DNA of 64,000 bases from Gammaproteobacteria bacterium (GTDB lineage: Bacteria > Pseudomonadota > Gammaproteobacteria > Pseudomonadales > Azotimanducaceae): NCBI GenBank assembly GCA_026706385.1, contig JAPOYV010000044.1, positions 1-64,000 of the forward strand, written 5' to 3'. The translations under genes were made by a program, and so were the position numbers. Under the pieces are notes generated by a model. The model had not been told where the DNA came from, ran no database searches, and saw only the letters and a program-made list of their open reading frames with translations. This document shows positions 12,242 through 21,523 of this stretch, one piece after another (within the stretch, counting starts at the first letter, position 1; every line of letters starts with the position of its first letter).

Positions 12242-12416
12242 GGGCGGCGATTATAGGCATTGCCCCTTACGGCAGCGGGTGCGTAGACGTCCCCTGCGCG
12301 CAAACTAGACGCACCCGGTCACTGCGCCGTTAACACGTCGGCGTCCAAGTGCGTCTAATCACCGGCACGAATGTGTCGCGCCCGGTTCCGGCCACACCAG
12401 GTAAGGGTTAGTATCC
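12242..12416. promoter_or_regulatory. Divergent control region with repeated GTGCGTCTA-like half-sites
   Basis: This 175-base gap separates the divergent transport genes. It holds a perfect 9-bp inverted repeat, TAGACGCAC at 12306-12314 and GTGCGTCTA at 12349-12357, plus a related half-site GTGCGTAGAC at 12280-12289. Repeats of one half-site between divergent transcripts suggest a shared regulator. No clear consensus -35/-10 pair was picked out, and no regulator gene lies beside it. Confidence 0.45.
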
Positions 12417-13529
12417 ATGCCCCGCCGCTCGACAGTCAGATTCGTGCCCATGCCACGCTTTGGACGTACGCGAAGCATCGCGGTCGCCACGCTCGTACTC
12501 CTCGCCGCCTGCGGGCCGCCGAACGCCGGCCCCGATGTCGAGTTCCGCATACCCGTGGAGGCGGCCGAAGTCGCCACCGGCACCGTCGAGGACCTGGTGC
12601 AGGCCACCGGCACGCTGCGGACGCGCGAGATCGTCAGTCTCACCATCGAGACCCCAGGCCACCTGCAGATCGGTCGGGACGCCGATGGCCGGCGGCTGGC
12701 GGAAGGTTCGGTGGTCGAGGCAGGCCAGGTCGTGTTCCGCGTCACCGGCGAGGACGCGCGGCTGCACGCGCGCATTGAGTCCACCAAGCGCTCGCTCGAC
12801 GTGGCCGAGGCACAGCTCAAGCGCCAGCGCGACCTCTTCGACGCCCAATTGGTGGCCGAGGAAGCCGTGCAGCAGGCCGAACGCGACTACGAGAATGCGC
12901 TCTACGAGTACGAGCGCAGTTCCTTGAACGCCGCCAAGGCGACCAAGACGACGCCGATCAGCGGCACGATCCTGCGCCTCGCGCGCGACGCGAACCACCT
13001 GCCCGTGGCCGATGGCCAGTTGGTGGCGGCCGGCTTCCAGGTGGCGGAAATCGCCCCGCTCGATGAGTTGATCGCCGACGTCGACCTGATGGGCCCGGAA
13101 CTCGCCCGGGTCCAGCCGGGCCTTAAGGCCCGCATCGGCCACTACGCGTTTCCGGACGCTTCGCTGACGGGCGAGGTGGTCCGCTTGTCGCCCGTGCTCG
13201 ACCCGGTCAAGCACACGTTCCGCGCCGAGGTGGCGGTGGCCAACGACTCCGGCTTGCTGCGACCGGGCATGTTCGTCGAGGTCACCGTCGTCGTCGAGCA
13301 GCGCGCCGACGTCAGCGTCGTGCCGCGCGAGGCTGTCACCGATCGTAGCGGCAAGAGCGTGGTGTTCATCCTCGACGGCCAGCGGGTGAGCCGCCGCGAC
13401 GTGCGCTTGGGCCTCGGCGACGACGACAAGGTCCAGGTGATCGACGGACTCGCGCTTGGCGACCGCATCGTGGTGCGCGGCCTCGAGACGCTGACCGACG
13501 GCACACGGGTGCGCGTCATAGGCGCGTAG
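12417..13529 (+). CDS. HlyD/AcrA-type RND periplasmic adaptor lipoprotein
   Basis: A 370-residue membrane-fusion adaptor expected to link inner-membrane RND permeases to an outer-membrane channel. The signal ends in a lipobox (LVLLAAC). Then come a split lipoyl-like domain, a helical hairpin (about residues 115-170, rich in Glu/Arg/Ala) and beta-barrel and membrane-proximal domains (LVAAGFQVAEIAPLDEL, SVVPREAVTD). AAGGG lies nine bases before the ATG at 12417, supporting that start; a second ATG at 12450 is closer to the signal peptide. It is the first gene of an operon with two RND genes and an ABC permease. No outer-membrane channel (TolC-like) gene is present in the operon. Confidence 0.9.
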   Translation: MPRRSTVRFVPMPRFGRTRSIAVATLVLLAACGPPNAGPDVEFRIPVEAAEVATGTVEDLVQATGTLRTREIVSLTIETPGHLQIGRDADGRRLAEGSVVEAGQVVFRVTGEDARLHARIESTKRSLDVAEAQLKRQRDLFDAQLVAEEAVQQAERDYENALYEYERSSLNAAKATKTTPISGTILRLARDANHLPVADGQLVAAGFQVAEIAPLDELIADVDLMGPELARVQPGLKARIGHYAFPDASLTGEVVRLSPVLDPVKHTFRAEVAVANDSGLLRPGMFVEVTVVVEQRADVSVVPREAVTDRSGKSVVFILDGQRVSRRDVRLGLGDDDKVQVIDGLALGDRIVVRGLETLTDGTRVRVIGA

Positions 13530-13558
13530 GTCTTGAACACACTTAAGGGCCCCAGCCC

Positions 13559-16500
13559 ATGACCGGCTTCGAGCGCATGGCCGCCCTGGCCGCACGTCGC
13601 CCGGTGGCGGTCAGCGTCGTCGCGCTCGCCGTGGCACTGGTCGGCTGGCTGTCGTGGCGGGAACTCCCCGTCGATCTGCTGCCGGACCTGCAAAGTCCCA
13701 CCGTGGTGGTCTCCGTGCGTTCCGGCAGCCGCCCGCCCACGGAGATGGAGCGGCTCTACGGCGAGACCGTCGAGCGCATGCTGTTCACCGTACGGGGCGT
13801 GCGCGAAGTCTCCCAGGTCGCCCGCTCGGGGCGCCTGGTGGCCACGGTCATCTTCGACTGGGACATCGATCTCGACGTCGCCCTGGTGGACGTGCAGAAG
13901 GCCGTCGGCGGCATCGAGGGCGACCCCGATGTGGACGAAGTCCTCGTGCGCCGCTTCGATCCACGCCAGTCGCCGATCCTCACCCTGGGGCTTGTCGCGC
14001 CTACGGGCACGCCGGACCTCGCGGAACTCAGGCGCCTGGCACGGCGCCAGGTGGCGCCGGCGCTGGAACAGTTGCCGGGCGTTGCGGAAGTACGCGTAAC
14101 AGGCGGTCGCGACAAGGAGGTGCGCGTCGCCGTCGACCGTTACCGGCTCGATGCCTTCGGCGTCACGCTGGCCATGCTCGAGAACCGCCTCGCCGCGGAG
14201 AACGTCGATGTCGCCGCCGGCACGCTGGAGGAAGACGAACGGATCTTCCAGGTCCGTGGCCTGTCGCGGTTCCGCACGGCGGACGACGTCGCTGCGGTCG
14301 TGGTGCGTTACATCGACGACCCGAGCGGCGAGCGCAGTGCACGCCAGGCGGTGCGCGTCGAGGATCTCGGCACGGTCGAGATGGTCGATGCCGAGATCGA
14401 CCACCTGGTGCTGGTCAACGGCGTCGAAGGCGTGGGCCTCGCCATCTACAAGGAGGCCGGTGCCAACACCGTCGGCGTCGCCGAGGAAGTGAACGAAGCG
14501 CTGGCCGGACTCCACGAGGACCTACCGGGCGTGGACACGCACGAGATCGCCAACGACGCCGGCCTTGTCACCGATGCCCTGGACGACTTGAAGATCGCCG
14601 CCGGCGCCGGCGTCGTGCTCGCCGTCTGCGTGCTGGCGCTGTTCCTGCGCTCGGCCGGCGCGACGCTGATCGTGGCCGCCGCCGTCCCGGTGTCCGTGTT
14701 CACGGCCCTTTTCCTCATGACCTTCGCCGAGTACAGCATCAACATCGTCACCTTGGGCGGCCTCGCGCTTGGCGCCGGAATGCTGGTCGACAACGCCATA
14801 GTCGTCGTCGAGTCCATGTACCGGCGCGTCGGTCTCGGCGACGATCCCGTGACCGCCGCGGCCAAGGGCACGGGGCAAGTGGCCGGCGCCATCGTCGCCA
14901 GCACGCTGACCACCTGCGTCGTCTTCCTGCCGGTGCTCTTCGTGCAGGGATTGGCCGCACGCCTGATCGACGGCATCGCGTTCACCGTCGTGGTCTCGCT
15001 GTTCGCCTCGCTTGGTGTCGCCGTGTTCCTGATTCCCGCACTGGGTCGGTGGTTCCTGCCCGCGCCATACCAAGGCGTCAGCGCCCGAGAGGCGCAGGAG
15101 GAGACCTTCGCGGCGCGCAGCCGCCGTGCCCTCGAGGCCCTGGTGTCGCGACTGCTGCGCCGGCCCGTATCGGTGGTCCTGGTCGCGGTCGTCCTCGCTG
15201 GCGGCGCCGCGACGCTGCTCGTCGATCTCGGCACGGAGCTGTTGGCCCCGTCCGATCCGCGCCAGTTCTCCGTGCGCCTGGTCGGCCCCGCCGCACAGCG
15301 CGTGGAGTCCACGGCCCGCGCGGTGGCGGGCATCGAGGAACTCATCGGCCAAGCCGCCGGCGGCGGCGTGGGCGACGACGGCACCTCGACGCGGGGCGAT
15401 GTCGCCGCGACGTTGTCCGAGGTCGGTCGCCTGCCCGAGGAGGAGCGGGTCATCCGCAGCGAACTCACCGAAGAGAACACCGCCCGCGTCATCGTGCGCA
15501 TGGCCCCCACGGGGCCGACCGGCGGCCAGGTCGCGGATCAACTCGGGACCGAGTTGGCGGCGTTGCCGGGCACCGAGGTTAGTTGGGAAGTCACCCGCTC
15601 GGCGCTCACCGACGCCCTCGGCGCCAGCGGTCCGCCCATCGTCGTCGAGGTCTCCGGCAACGCGCTCGAAGACCTGCGTCGCGGCGCGGACCGGGTGAAG
15701 GCCGCCCTCGAGGCGCTGCCGACGGTGTGGAACGTTCGCTCGTCCTTCGAAGGCGGCCCGCCGGAGTTGCGCATTGCCCTCGATCACGCCATGGCCGACG
15801 CCATGGGGGTGGACTTGAGGACCGTGGCGCGCGCGCTCGAGGCGAGCCTCGACGGCCTCGTCGTGACCCAGTTGTCGACCGGCGACGAGGAACGCGCCGT
15901 CAACGTGCGCCTGCCGGAACCACGGCGCGAGCATCTGGCCGATATCGAGTTCCGCACCCCGGCCGGGCGCCGCGTCGCGCTCGGCGAAGTGGCCCGTTTT
16001 GTCGAGGCCGAGGGCGCCCGCGAGGTGTTCAGGCGCGACCAGCGGCGCACGGCGCAAGTGACCGCTCAGGTGCGGGGCGACAATCAGGCGGAGGCCGTGG
16101 CCTCGGTGGCCGCCGCGCTCGCCGATCTGCCGCTGCCGCCGGGCCTGCGCGCCGAACTGCGCGGCCAGGAGGAGGAGCGCGCACGCACCTTCGGTGAACT
16201 GCAGCTTGCCGGCATCCTCGCCTTGGCACTGGTGCTGATGGTTCTTGCCGGCACCTTCGAGTCGCTGCTGCAGCCGATGACCGTGCTCGCGGCCATACCG
16301 CTCGCGCTCGTGGGCGTCGCTGTGGCGCTGGTGCCCGGTGGCCAGCCGATCGGCGTCATGGCCATGCTCGGTTTCATCGTGCTGGCCGGGGTCGCCGTCA
16401 ACGATGCCGTGCTGTTGATCACCACCGCGCGGCAGTTGATGGCCGAGGGCCGCCCCCGCGAGGAAGCGCTGGCCGCCGCAGCGGGCATCCGCCTGCGACC

Positions 16501-16726
16501 GATCGTCATGACCACGCTGACCACGGCTCTCGCGCTGACGCCGCTGGTCTTCGGCACCGGTGAGGGTGCGCAACTGCGTGCGCCCATGGCCCTCACCATC
16601 ATCGGCGGCATCGTCGCCTCCACGCTGGGCTCGCTCCTGGTCCTTCCCTGCCTCTACCTCGTGCTTGATCGCCTGTCCCCGCGGTCAAGACGCGCGGCGG
16701 AGCCGGCCGTGGCCGGGACGGCTTAA
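13559..16726 (+). CDS. RND-family efflux permease (HAE1-like)
   Basis: A 1055-residue proton-driven exporter subunit of the AcrB/MexB superfamily, of usual length. The N-terminal helix (FERMAALAARRPVAVSV) is followed by a periplasmic porter domain, a first helix bundle with GAGMLVDNAIVVVES (the TM4 proton-relay region, Asp at about 410), a second periplasmic domain and a second helix bundle ending near residue 1040. The TM4 motif has Asp-Asn where AcrB has Asp-Asp, as in many environmental family members. The gene lies 29 bases after the adaptor and its TAA is immediately followed by the GTG of the next RND gene. The substrate is unknown. Confidence 0.93.
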   Translation: MTGFERMAALAARRPVAVSVVALAVALVGWLSWRELPVDLLPDLQSPTVVVSVRSGSRPPTEMERLYGETVERMLFTVRGVREVSQVARSGRLVATVIFDWDIDLDVALVDVQKAVGGIEGDPDVDEVLVRRFDPRQSPILTLGLVAPTGTPDLAELRRLARRQVAPALEQLPGVAEVRVTGGRDKEVRVAVDRYRLDAFGVTLAMLENRLAAENVDVAAGTLEEDERIFQVRGLSRFRTADDVAAVVVRYIDDPSGERSARQAVRVEDLGTVEMVDAEIDHLVLVNGVEGVGLAIYKEAGANTVGVAEEVNEALAGLHEDLPGVDTHEIANDAGLVTDALDDLKIAAGAGVVLAVCVLALFLRSAGATLIVAAAVPVSVFTALFLMTFAEYSINIVTLGGLALGAGMLVDNAIVVVESMYRRVGLGDDPVTAAAKGTGQVAGAIVASTLTTCVVFLPVLFVQGLAARLIDGIAFTVVVSLFASLGVAVFLIPALGRWFLPAPYQGVSAREAQEETFAARSRRALEALVSRLLRRPVSVVLVAVVLAGGAATLLVDLGTELLAPSDPRQFSVRLVGPAAQRVESTARAVAGIEELIGQAAGGGVGDDGTSTRGDVAATLSEVGRLPEEERVIRSELTEENTARVIVRMAPTGPTGGQVADQLGTELAALPGTEVSWEVTRSALTDALGASGPPIVVEVSGNALEDLRRGADRVKAALEALPTVWNVRSSFEGGPPELRIALDHAMADAMGVDLRTVARALEASLDGLVVTQLSTGDEERAVNVRLPEPRREHLADIEFRTPAGRRVALGEVARFVEAEGAREVFRRDQRRTAQVTAQVRGDNQAEAVASVAAALADLPLPPGLRAELRGQEEERARTFGELQLAGILALALVLMVLAGTFESLLQPMTVLAAIPLALVGVAVALVPGGQPIGVMAMLGFIVLAGVAVNDAVLLITTARQLMAEGRPREEALAAAAGIRLRPIVMTTLTTALALTPLVFGTGEGAQLRAPMALTIIGGIVASTLGSLLVLPCLYLVLDRLSPRSRRAAEPAVAGTA

Positions 16727-19700
16727 GTGAACCTTCTGGACTTGCCCGTGCGGCGGCCCGTGGCCGTCGCCATGCTGTTCCTCGGCCTGTCTCTGCTCGG
16801 TCTCGTCGCTTGGCAGCGGCTGCCCATGGAACTGATGCCGGCGCTGCAGGGCGACACCTTGTTCGTGCAGTTCTTCCGCCGCGGCGCGGAGCCCGAGGTG
16901 GTCGAGCGGGAGATTCTGCTGCCGCTGCACGCCAAGGCCTCGGCGCTGCCGCTGGTCGCCGAAAGCGGCGGCCAGGTGCGCGGCTCCGGCGGCAACTACT
17001 GGATGCGCTTCGAGTCCGGCGGCGACATGAAGGTGCGCGAACTCGAGATGCGCCGCATCGCCTCCATCGTGCAGCGTCAGCAGCCGCGCAATTCCACCAA
17101 CATCCGGGTGATGTCCACGGAGTCGCAGACCGCGGGCGCGGGAAGCTTCGTGATGATGGTGCACGTGCTCGGCGATGCCGACCGCAATACGCTCTTCGAC
17201 CTCGCTGACGAGTTGCTGGTGCCGCGCTTCGCCGCCGTCCCGGGCGTCAGCCAGGCCGATGCGACCGGCGCCGGCCGGCGTCAGCTCACGGTGACCGTGG
17301 ACTTGGCGCGCACGACCGCGTCCGCGGTGTCGCCGGAGAGCCTGATCGGTGGCGTCAACCGGCACGTCCAGCAACTGCACTACGCCGGCCAGCTCGAAGG
17401 GGAGGGCGGGCGCACGGATGTCCTGGTCGACGGCCGGCTCGCCGGCCTGCACGCCCTGCGCCAGGCGCGGCTCGACGCGGGAAGCCCCGCGGAGCTACGC
17501 CACGTCGCCGACGTCGATTACGGCTACCCGCCCAAGCAGTCGGCGTTCCGGGTCAACGGCGAGCCGGCAGTCGGCATCGTCATCTTCCAGGAGCAGGGCG
17601 CCAATCTCATCCGCTTGGGGCGCGAACTGCGCGCCAAGGTCGCGCAGATGCGCTCCGAAGTCGCACCGATCGGCCTGGACCTCGTCGTCACCACCGATGC
17701 GGCGGAACTGGTGGAGGAGCAGATCGGCTACGTCGCCAAGCTGGGGCTCTCCGGCTACCTGATCGCGCTGGCCGTGCTGTTCCTGTTCCTGCGCCAGTGG
17801 CGGGCCGTTGCCGTGGTGGGCATCGCGGTGCCGACCAGCGTCCTGGTGGCGCTGGCGTTGCTCTACCTCTCCGGCCAGACATTGAACCTGATCTCGATGA
17901 TCGGCTTGTCGCTGTCGGTGGGCTTGCTGATCGACAACAGCATCGTCGTCTACGAGGCCGTGCTGCGGCGGCTCGAGCGAGGCGCCGACGCCGCGGAAGC
18001 TGCCCGCCTGGGCGTGCGCCGTACCGTCCGCGCAATCGCCGCCGGCAGCCTGACTACGGCAATCCTGTTCCTGCCCACCACGCTGGTCGACCTCGGCACG
18101 ACCGGCGCCATGATCAAGATTCTTGCGCTGTCCTTCCTGGCCCCGCTGGCGGCGTCGCTCCTGGTCGCCGTCGGCCTCGTGCCCGTGCTCGCCCATCGTC
18201 TGGCGGCGCCGGCCGCACGCCGTCGCGTGGCCCGGCAGCGCGAGCTGCGCGATGCGTTCGCCGGTCGCGTGGCGCCCGACCCGGCGCGGATCCTATTCAG
18301 CGGCCTGGTGGCCAGCGCCCTGCGCCGGCCGTCGGCATTGCTCGCCGGGACGCTGTTCGCGGTCCTTTTCACCCTATTTCCCATCTTGCCGCTGGCGATC
18401 TCCAACAACGTCGGCCCCGACGCCGAAAACGCTGACGAAGTGCAGTTCGAGACGCGCTTCGGCGAAGGCATCGCCTCGGTCGAAGCGCTCGGCGAGGCCG
18501 TGGGCCACGTAGAGCGCGCCTTGCTCGCCCTCGACGGCGTGGACAAGGTGATGTCCGAGATCGGCGAGGAAGGTGCATCGATCACTGTAGCCTTGGTGGA
18601 CCGGGACATCCGGCCGCCCGAACTCACGACCGCACGCGTCCGCGGCGCCGCGCAGGACGCCGCCAAGCGAGTACCGGACTTCGAACTGCTGCGCCCGGGC
18701 GAGGACCAGCAGCGCGGCAAGGGCGGTGGCGGCGAGCGGGCGGCGCGTGTCGACCCCGGGGTTTTCGGCGGCACGCAGCCGGAGATCGTCATTTCCGGCC
18801 CGGAAACCGGGCCCCTCGACCGGCTGGCGCGCGACTTGGTGGCGCGCCTGGAAGCCGTGCCGATGGTCCAGGACGCCTGGCAGGTGACGCCGCCGGGCAT
18901 GGATGAACTGTGGGTACAGCCCGTTCGCCAAGGCTTCGAGGCGTTCGGACTCACCGTGGCCGAGGTGCTGCCCCTGCTGCAATTGGCGGGCCGTGAGGGC
19001 GTACCCATCAACGAGCGGCACACCTTGCCGTCGGGACGCGAGATTCCCGTGGTGATCGAGCGCGAGGGCGCGCGCGAAGCCGACGGCATCCGCGACCTGC
19101 GTCGGCTGCGCGTGCACACGGACTCGGGAACGGCGCCGCTGGCGGCGTTGGCTTCGGTGCGCCAGATGCCCCCGCCGCCGATGATCGTGCATCACAACGG
19201 CCGCCGCGAGATGAGCGTCCGTTTCCGCCTTACGCGCGATGCCCCCACGTCCGGTCCGGCCGCGGACGCGCTCGACACGGAGATCGCCACCGTGGTGCAC
19301 GCCGCGCCGCGTCAGCCCGGCTACACCGTCGAGATCAAGGAGGACGAAGAGCAGGCGGAGCTTGTTCGCAAGCTTTTGATTCCCATGCTTCTTCTTGTTC
19401 TCTTGGTGCTGGCCATGACCTTCGAGTCGCTAACGCTGCCGGTGCTGGTCGTGCTTGCCTGGCCGCTCGCCGTGCTCGGTGCGACGTGGATGCTGGTGCT
19501 CACCAACACCCCGGTGGGCATGATGGCCATCGCTGGCATCGCCGTGCTCATCGGGCTGTCCGTCAATCCTGCCATCCTGCTGGTGGACCGCATCCAGCAG
19601 CGCATCCGCAACGGCTCCTCGGCGGGCGCCGCAGCCATGGCCGCGGTCCGCGAGCGCACCCGGCCGGTACTCATGACATCCGCCACCACCATCGCCGCAC

Positions 19701-21523
19701 TGTGGCCGTTGGCGCTGGTCTCCGGACGCGAAAACGAACTGTGGCCGCCGTTCGCCACGGTGGTCATCGGCGGAATCGTCACCGCGACCTTGCTGACGCT
19801 CCTGGTGATCCCCGTGTCGTTCATCCTGCTGCGCCGCCTCGACACGCTATTCGGCCGGGTCGGGCCTTGGCTGGTCATACTCTGGCTCGCCGTGACGCTC
19901 ACCGCCGTCCTGTCGCTGACGCTGACCGAAGTCGTCACCTCGATGCTCTGGCAGGTGGTCACCAGTTTGCTCATCGGCGCTAAGGTCCTCGCCGTGATCG
20001 TGCTGCTTTTCCGCAGGACCTCGCTGCCGGTGCCCGATACGGGTACTGGTCCACCGCGCCTCGACGTGCGCAACCTGCGTAAGGACTACGGCCTCCCGGG
20101 TCCGTTCCGGCGCGCCATCCTCGCGCAGCGCGAGTTCGTCGGGCGCGTTCTTGCCGAGGGCGGCTCCCTGGCCGCGGCTGGCCGCTTCGACCGCCGCGAT
20201 GCGGTGGCCCGGTTCGGTCCGGCGGTGCTCCTGGTCGCGGCACCGCTGTTCCTCGCCTACTACGTGCAGGCCGGTGGCTGGACGCTCATCCTGTGGCTGG
20301 TTGGGACGGCGTTCGCGGCGCGCCTCTTGACCGATATCCGGCGTGCCCGGGGCCTCTCCAACGCTGCGGGGGAGGTTGCCCCCGGCGGCATCGAAGGCGC
20401 CGTGCGCGTTGTCCTGCCGTGGCTTGCGATAGCTGGTTTCGCGGCCTGGATGGTGGTCCTGCCCCGACTTGCCGATGAGCCGGCCAAGGCGGCCTGGCTG
20501 TGGCCGGTCCTCGCGACGGCCCTGCTCTTCGTGGGACAGATGGCGCGCTTGAGCGCGGTGCGCCAGCAACGCGGGACGCTCGACGCACGGGTGCGTTCCG
20601 GTTGGCTGCGCTATCCGCGCACCGTGCTGCGGCGACTGGCGCTGCGCGTGGCCGGCTTCGACCTGCCGGCCTCGCCCGTCGTCGCCCTGCAGGGCGTCAA
20701 CTTCGCCGTCGAGCGCGGTATGGTCGGCATCCTCGGTCCCAACGGCGCCGGCAAGACCACTTTGTTGCGCCAGTTGGCAGGCATCCTCGATCCCACCCGG
20801 GGCGCGATCTGGCTTGGCGGGGTTCCGCTCAACCCGATCCGCCGCGTGCTCGCGCGCTGGGTCGGCTACCTGCCCCAGGACGCCGGCATGCCGGGCGGCC
20901 TGTCGGCGCGGGAATACCTGTCCTACTTCGCGGCCCTCTACGAACTCCCCGCCGAGGTCCGCGCCGAACGCGTGGCGAGCCTCCTCGACGAGGTGGGCTT
21001 GGGTGAAAAGGCCGACGACAAGATCCGCGCACTGTCCGGCGGCATGCGCCAGCGCGTCGCCGTCGCCCGAACGCTGTTGCGCCTGCCGCCGGTGATCATC
21101 GTTGACGAGCCGACCGTGGGCCTCGACCCCCGCGAACGCATCCGCTTCCGCAACCTGCTCGGGCGCCTGGCCGAAGATCGCATCGTGCTGTTTTCCACTC
21201 ACGTCGTCGAAGACGTCGCGGTGGCCTGCGAGCGGGTCCTGGTGCTTGCCGGTGGCCGGTTGGTGTTCGACGGAAAGCCGTCCGCGCTTGCCGATGCCGC
21301 GGTCGGCCGGGTCTGGCAGACGCGTTCCGCCGTCGCCGAGGAGTTCGTCGTCCCGGAAGGGGCGATTCTCGCCGAGGAGGCGCCCGGCGCGGACGGCACC
21401 GTGCTGCGGCGGATCATCGCCGACGAGCCCCCGACGGCGGATGCGACGGCGCTCACCGCCAGCCTCGAGGACGGCTACCTGGTGTTGATTTCCAACCCCG
21501 CGGCCGGGAACGGCGGCCGATGA
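16727..21523 (+). CDS. RND permease fused to an ABC-type ATPase
   Basis: A 1598-residue two-part transporter. Residues 1 to about 1085 form a complete RND permease (porter domains, TM4 motif GLLIDNSIVVYEAV near residue 400, second helix bundle). A cytoplasmic ABC nucleotide-binding domain is joined in the same frame: it opens with RLDVRNLRKDYG near 1110, is interrupted by about 200 residues with four hydrophobic helices, then continues with Walker A GPNGAGKTT (about 1337), signature LSGGMRQ (about 1438), Walker B VIIVDEPT (about 1456) and H-loop FSTHVVED. All ATPase motifs are intact. The GTG start abuts the previous stop, and the stop overlaps the ABC-2 permease start (ATGA). The ATPase probably serves the ABC-2 permease and perhaps the divergent permease; how it couples to the RND part is unknown. 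Confidence 0.9.
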   Translation: MNLLDLPVRRPVAVAMLFLGLSLLGLVAWQRLPMELMPALQGDTLFVQFFRRGAEPEVVEREILLPLHAKASALPLVAESGGQVRGSGGNYWMRFESGGDMKVRELEMRRIASIVQRQQPRNSTNIRVMSTESQTAGAGSFVMMVHVLGDADRNTLFDLADELLVPRFAAVPGVSQADATGAGRRQLTVTVDLARTTASAVSPESLIGGVNRHVQQLHYAGQLEGEGGRTDVLVDGRLAGLHALRQARLDAGSPAELRHVADVDYGYPPKQSAFRVNGEPAVGIVIFQEQGANLIRLGRELRAKVAQMRSEVAPIGLDLVVTTDAAELVEEQIGYVAKLGLSGYLIALAVLFLFLRQWRAVAVVGIAVPTSVLVALALLYLSGQTLNLISMIGLSLSVGLLIDNSIVVYEAVLRRLERGADAAEAARLGVRRTVRAIAAGSLTTAILFLPTTLVDLGTTGAMIKILALSFLAPLAASLLVAVGLVPVLAHRLAAPAARRRVARQRELRDAFAGRVAPDPARILFSGLVASALRRPSALLAGTLFAVLFTLFPILPLAISNNVGPDAENADEVQFETRFGEGIASVEALGEAVGHVERALLALDGVDKVMSEIGEEGASITVALVDRDIRPPELTTARVRGAAQDAAKRVPDFELLRPGEDQQRGKGGGGERAARVDPGVFGGTQPEIVISGPETGPLDRLARDLVARLEAVPMVQDAWQVTPPGMDELWVQPVRQGFEAFGLTVAEVLPLLQLAGREGVPINERHTLPSGREIPVVIEREGAREADGIRDLRRLRVHTDSGTAPLAALASVRQMPPPPMIVHHNGRREMSVRFRLTRDAPTSGPAADALDTEIATVVHAAPRQPGYTVEIKEDEEQAELVRKLLIPMLLLVLLVLAMTFESLTLPVLVVLAWPLAVLGATWMLVLTNTPVGMMAIAGIAVLIGLSVNPAILLVDRIQQRIRNGSSAGAAAMAAVRERTRPVLMTSATTIAALWPLALVSGRENELWPPFATVVIGGIVTATLLTLLVIPVSFILLRRLDTLFGRVGPWLVILWLAVTLTAVLSLTLTEVVTSMLWQVVTSLLIGAKVLAVIVLLFRRTSLPVPDTGTGPPRLDVRNLRKDYGLPGPFRRAILAQREFVGRVLAEGGSLAAAGRFDRRDAVARFGPAVLLVAAPLFLAYYVQAGGWTLILWLVGTAFAARLLTDIRRARGLSNAAGEVAPGGIEGAVRVVLPWLAIAGFAAWMVVLPRLADEPAKAAWLWPVLATALLFVGQMARLSAVRQQRGTLDARVRSGWLRYPRTVLRRLALRVAGFDLPASPVVALQGVNFAVERGMVGILGPNGAGKTTLLRQLAGILDPTRGAIWLGGVPLNPIRRVLARWVGYLPQDAGMPGGLSAREYLSYFAALYELPAEVRAERVASLLDEVGLGEKADDKIRALSGGMRQRVAVARTLLRLPPVIIVDEPTVGLDPRERIRFRNLLGRLAEDRIVLFSTHVVEDVAVACERVLVLAGGRLVFDGKPSALADAAVGRVWQTRSAVAEEFVVPEGAILAEEAPGADGTVLRRIIADEPPTADATALTASLEDGYLVLISNPAAGNGGR

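Noticed and set aside
14522-16573. 683-codon open frame on the minus strand
   Set aside because: Antisense to a clear RND permease, with a His/Gly/Arg-rich composition typical of shadow frames.
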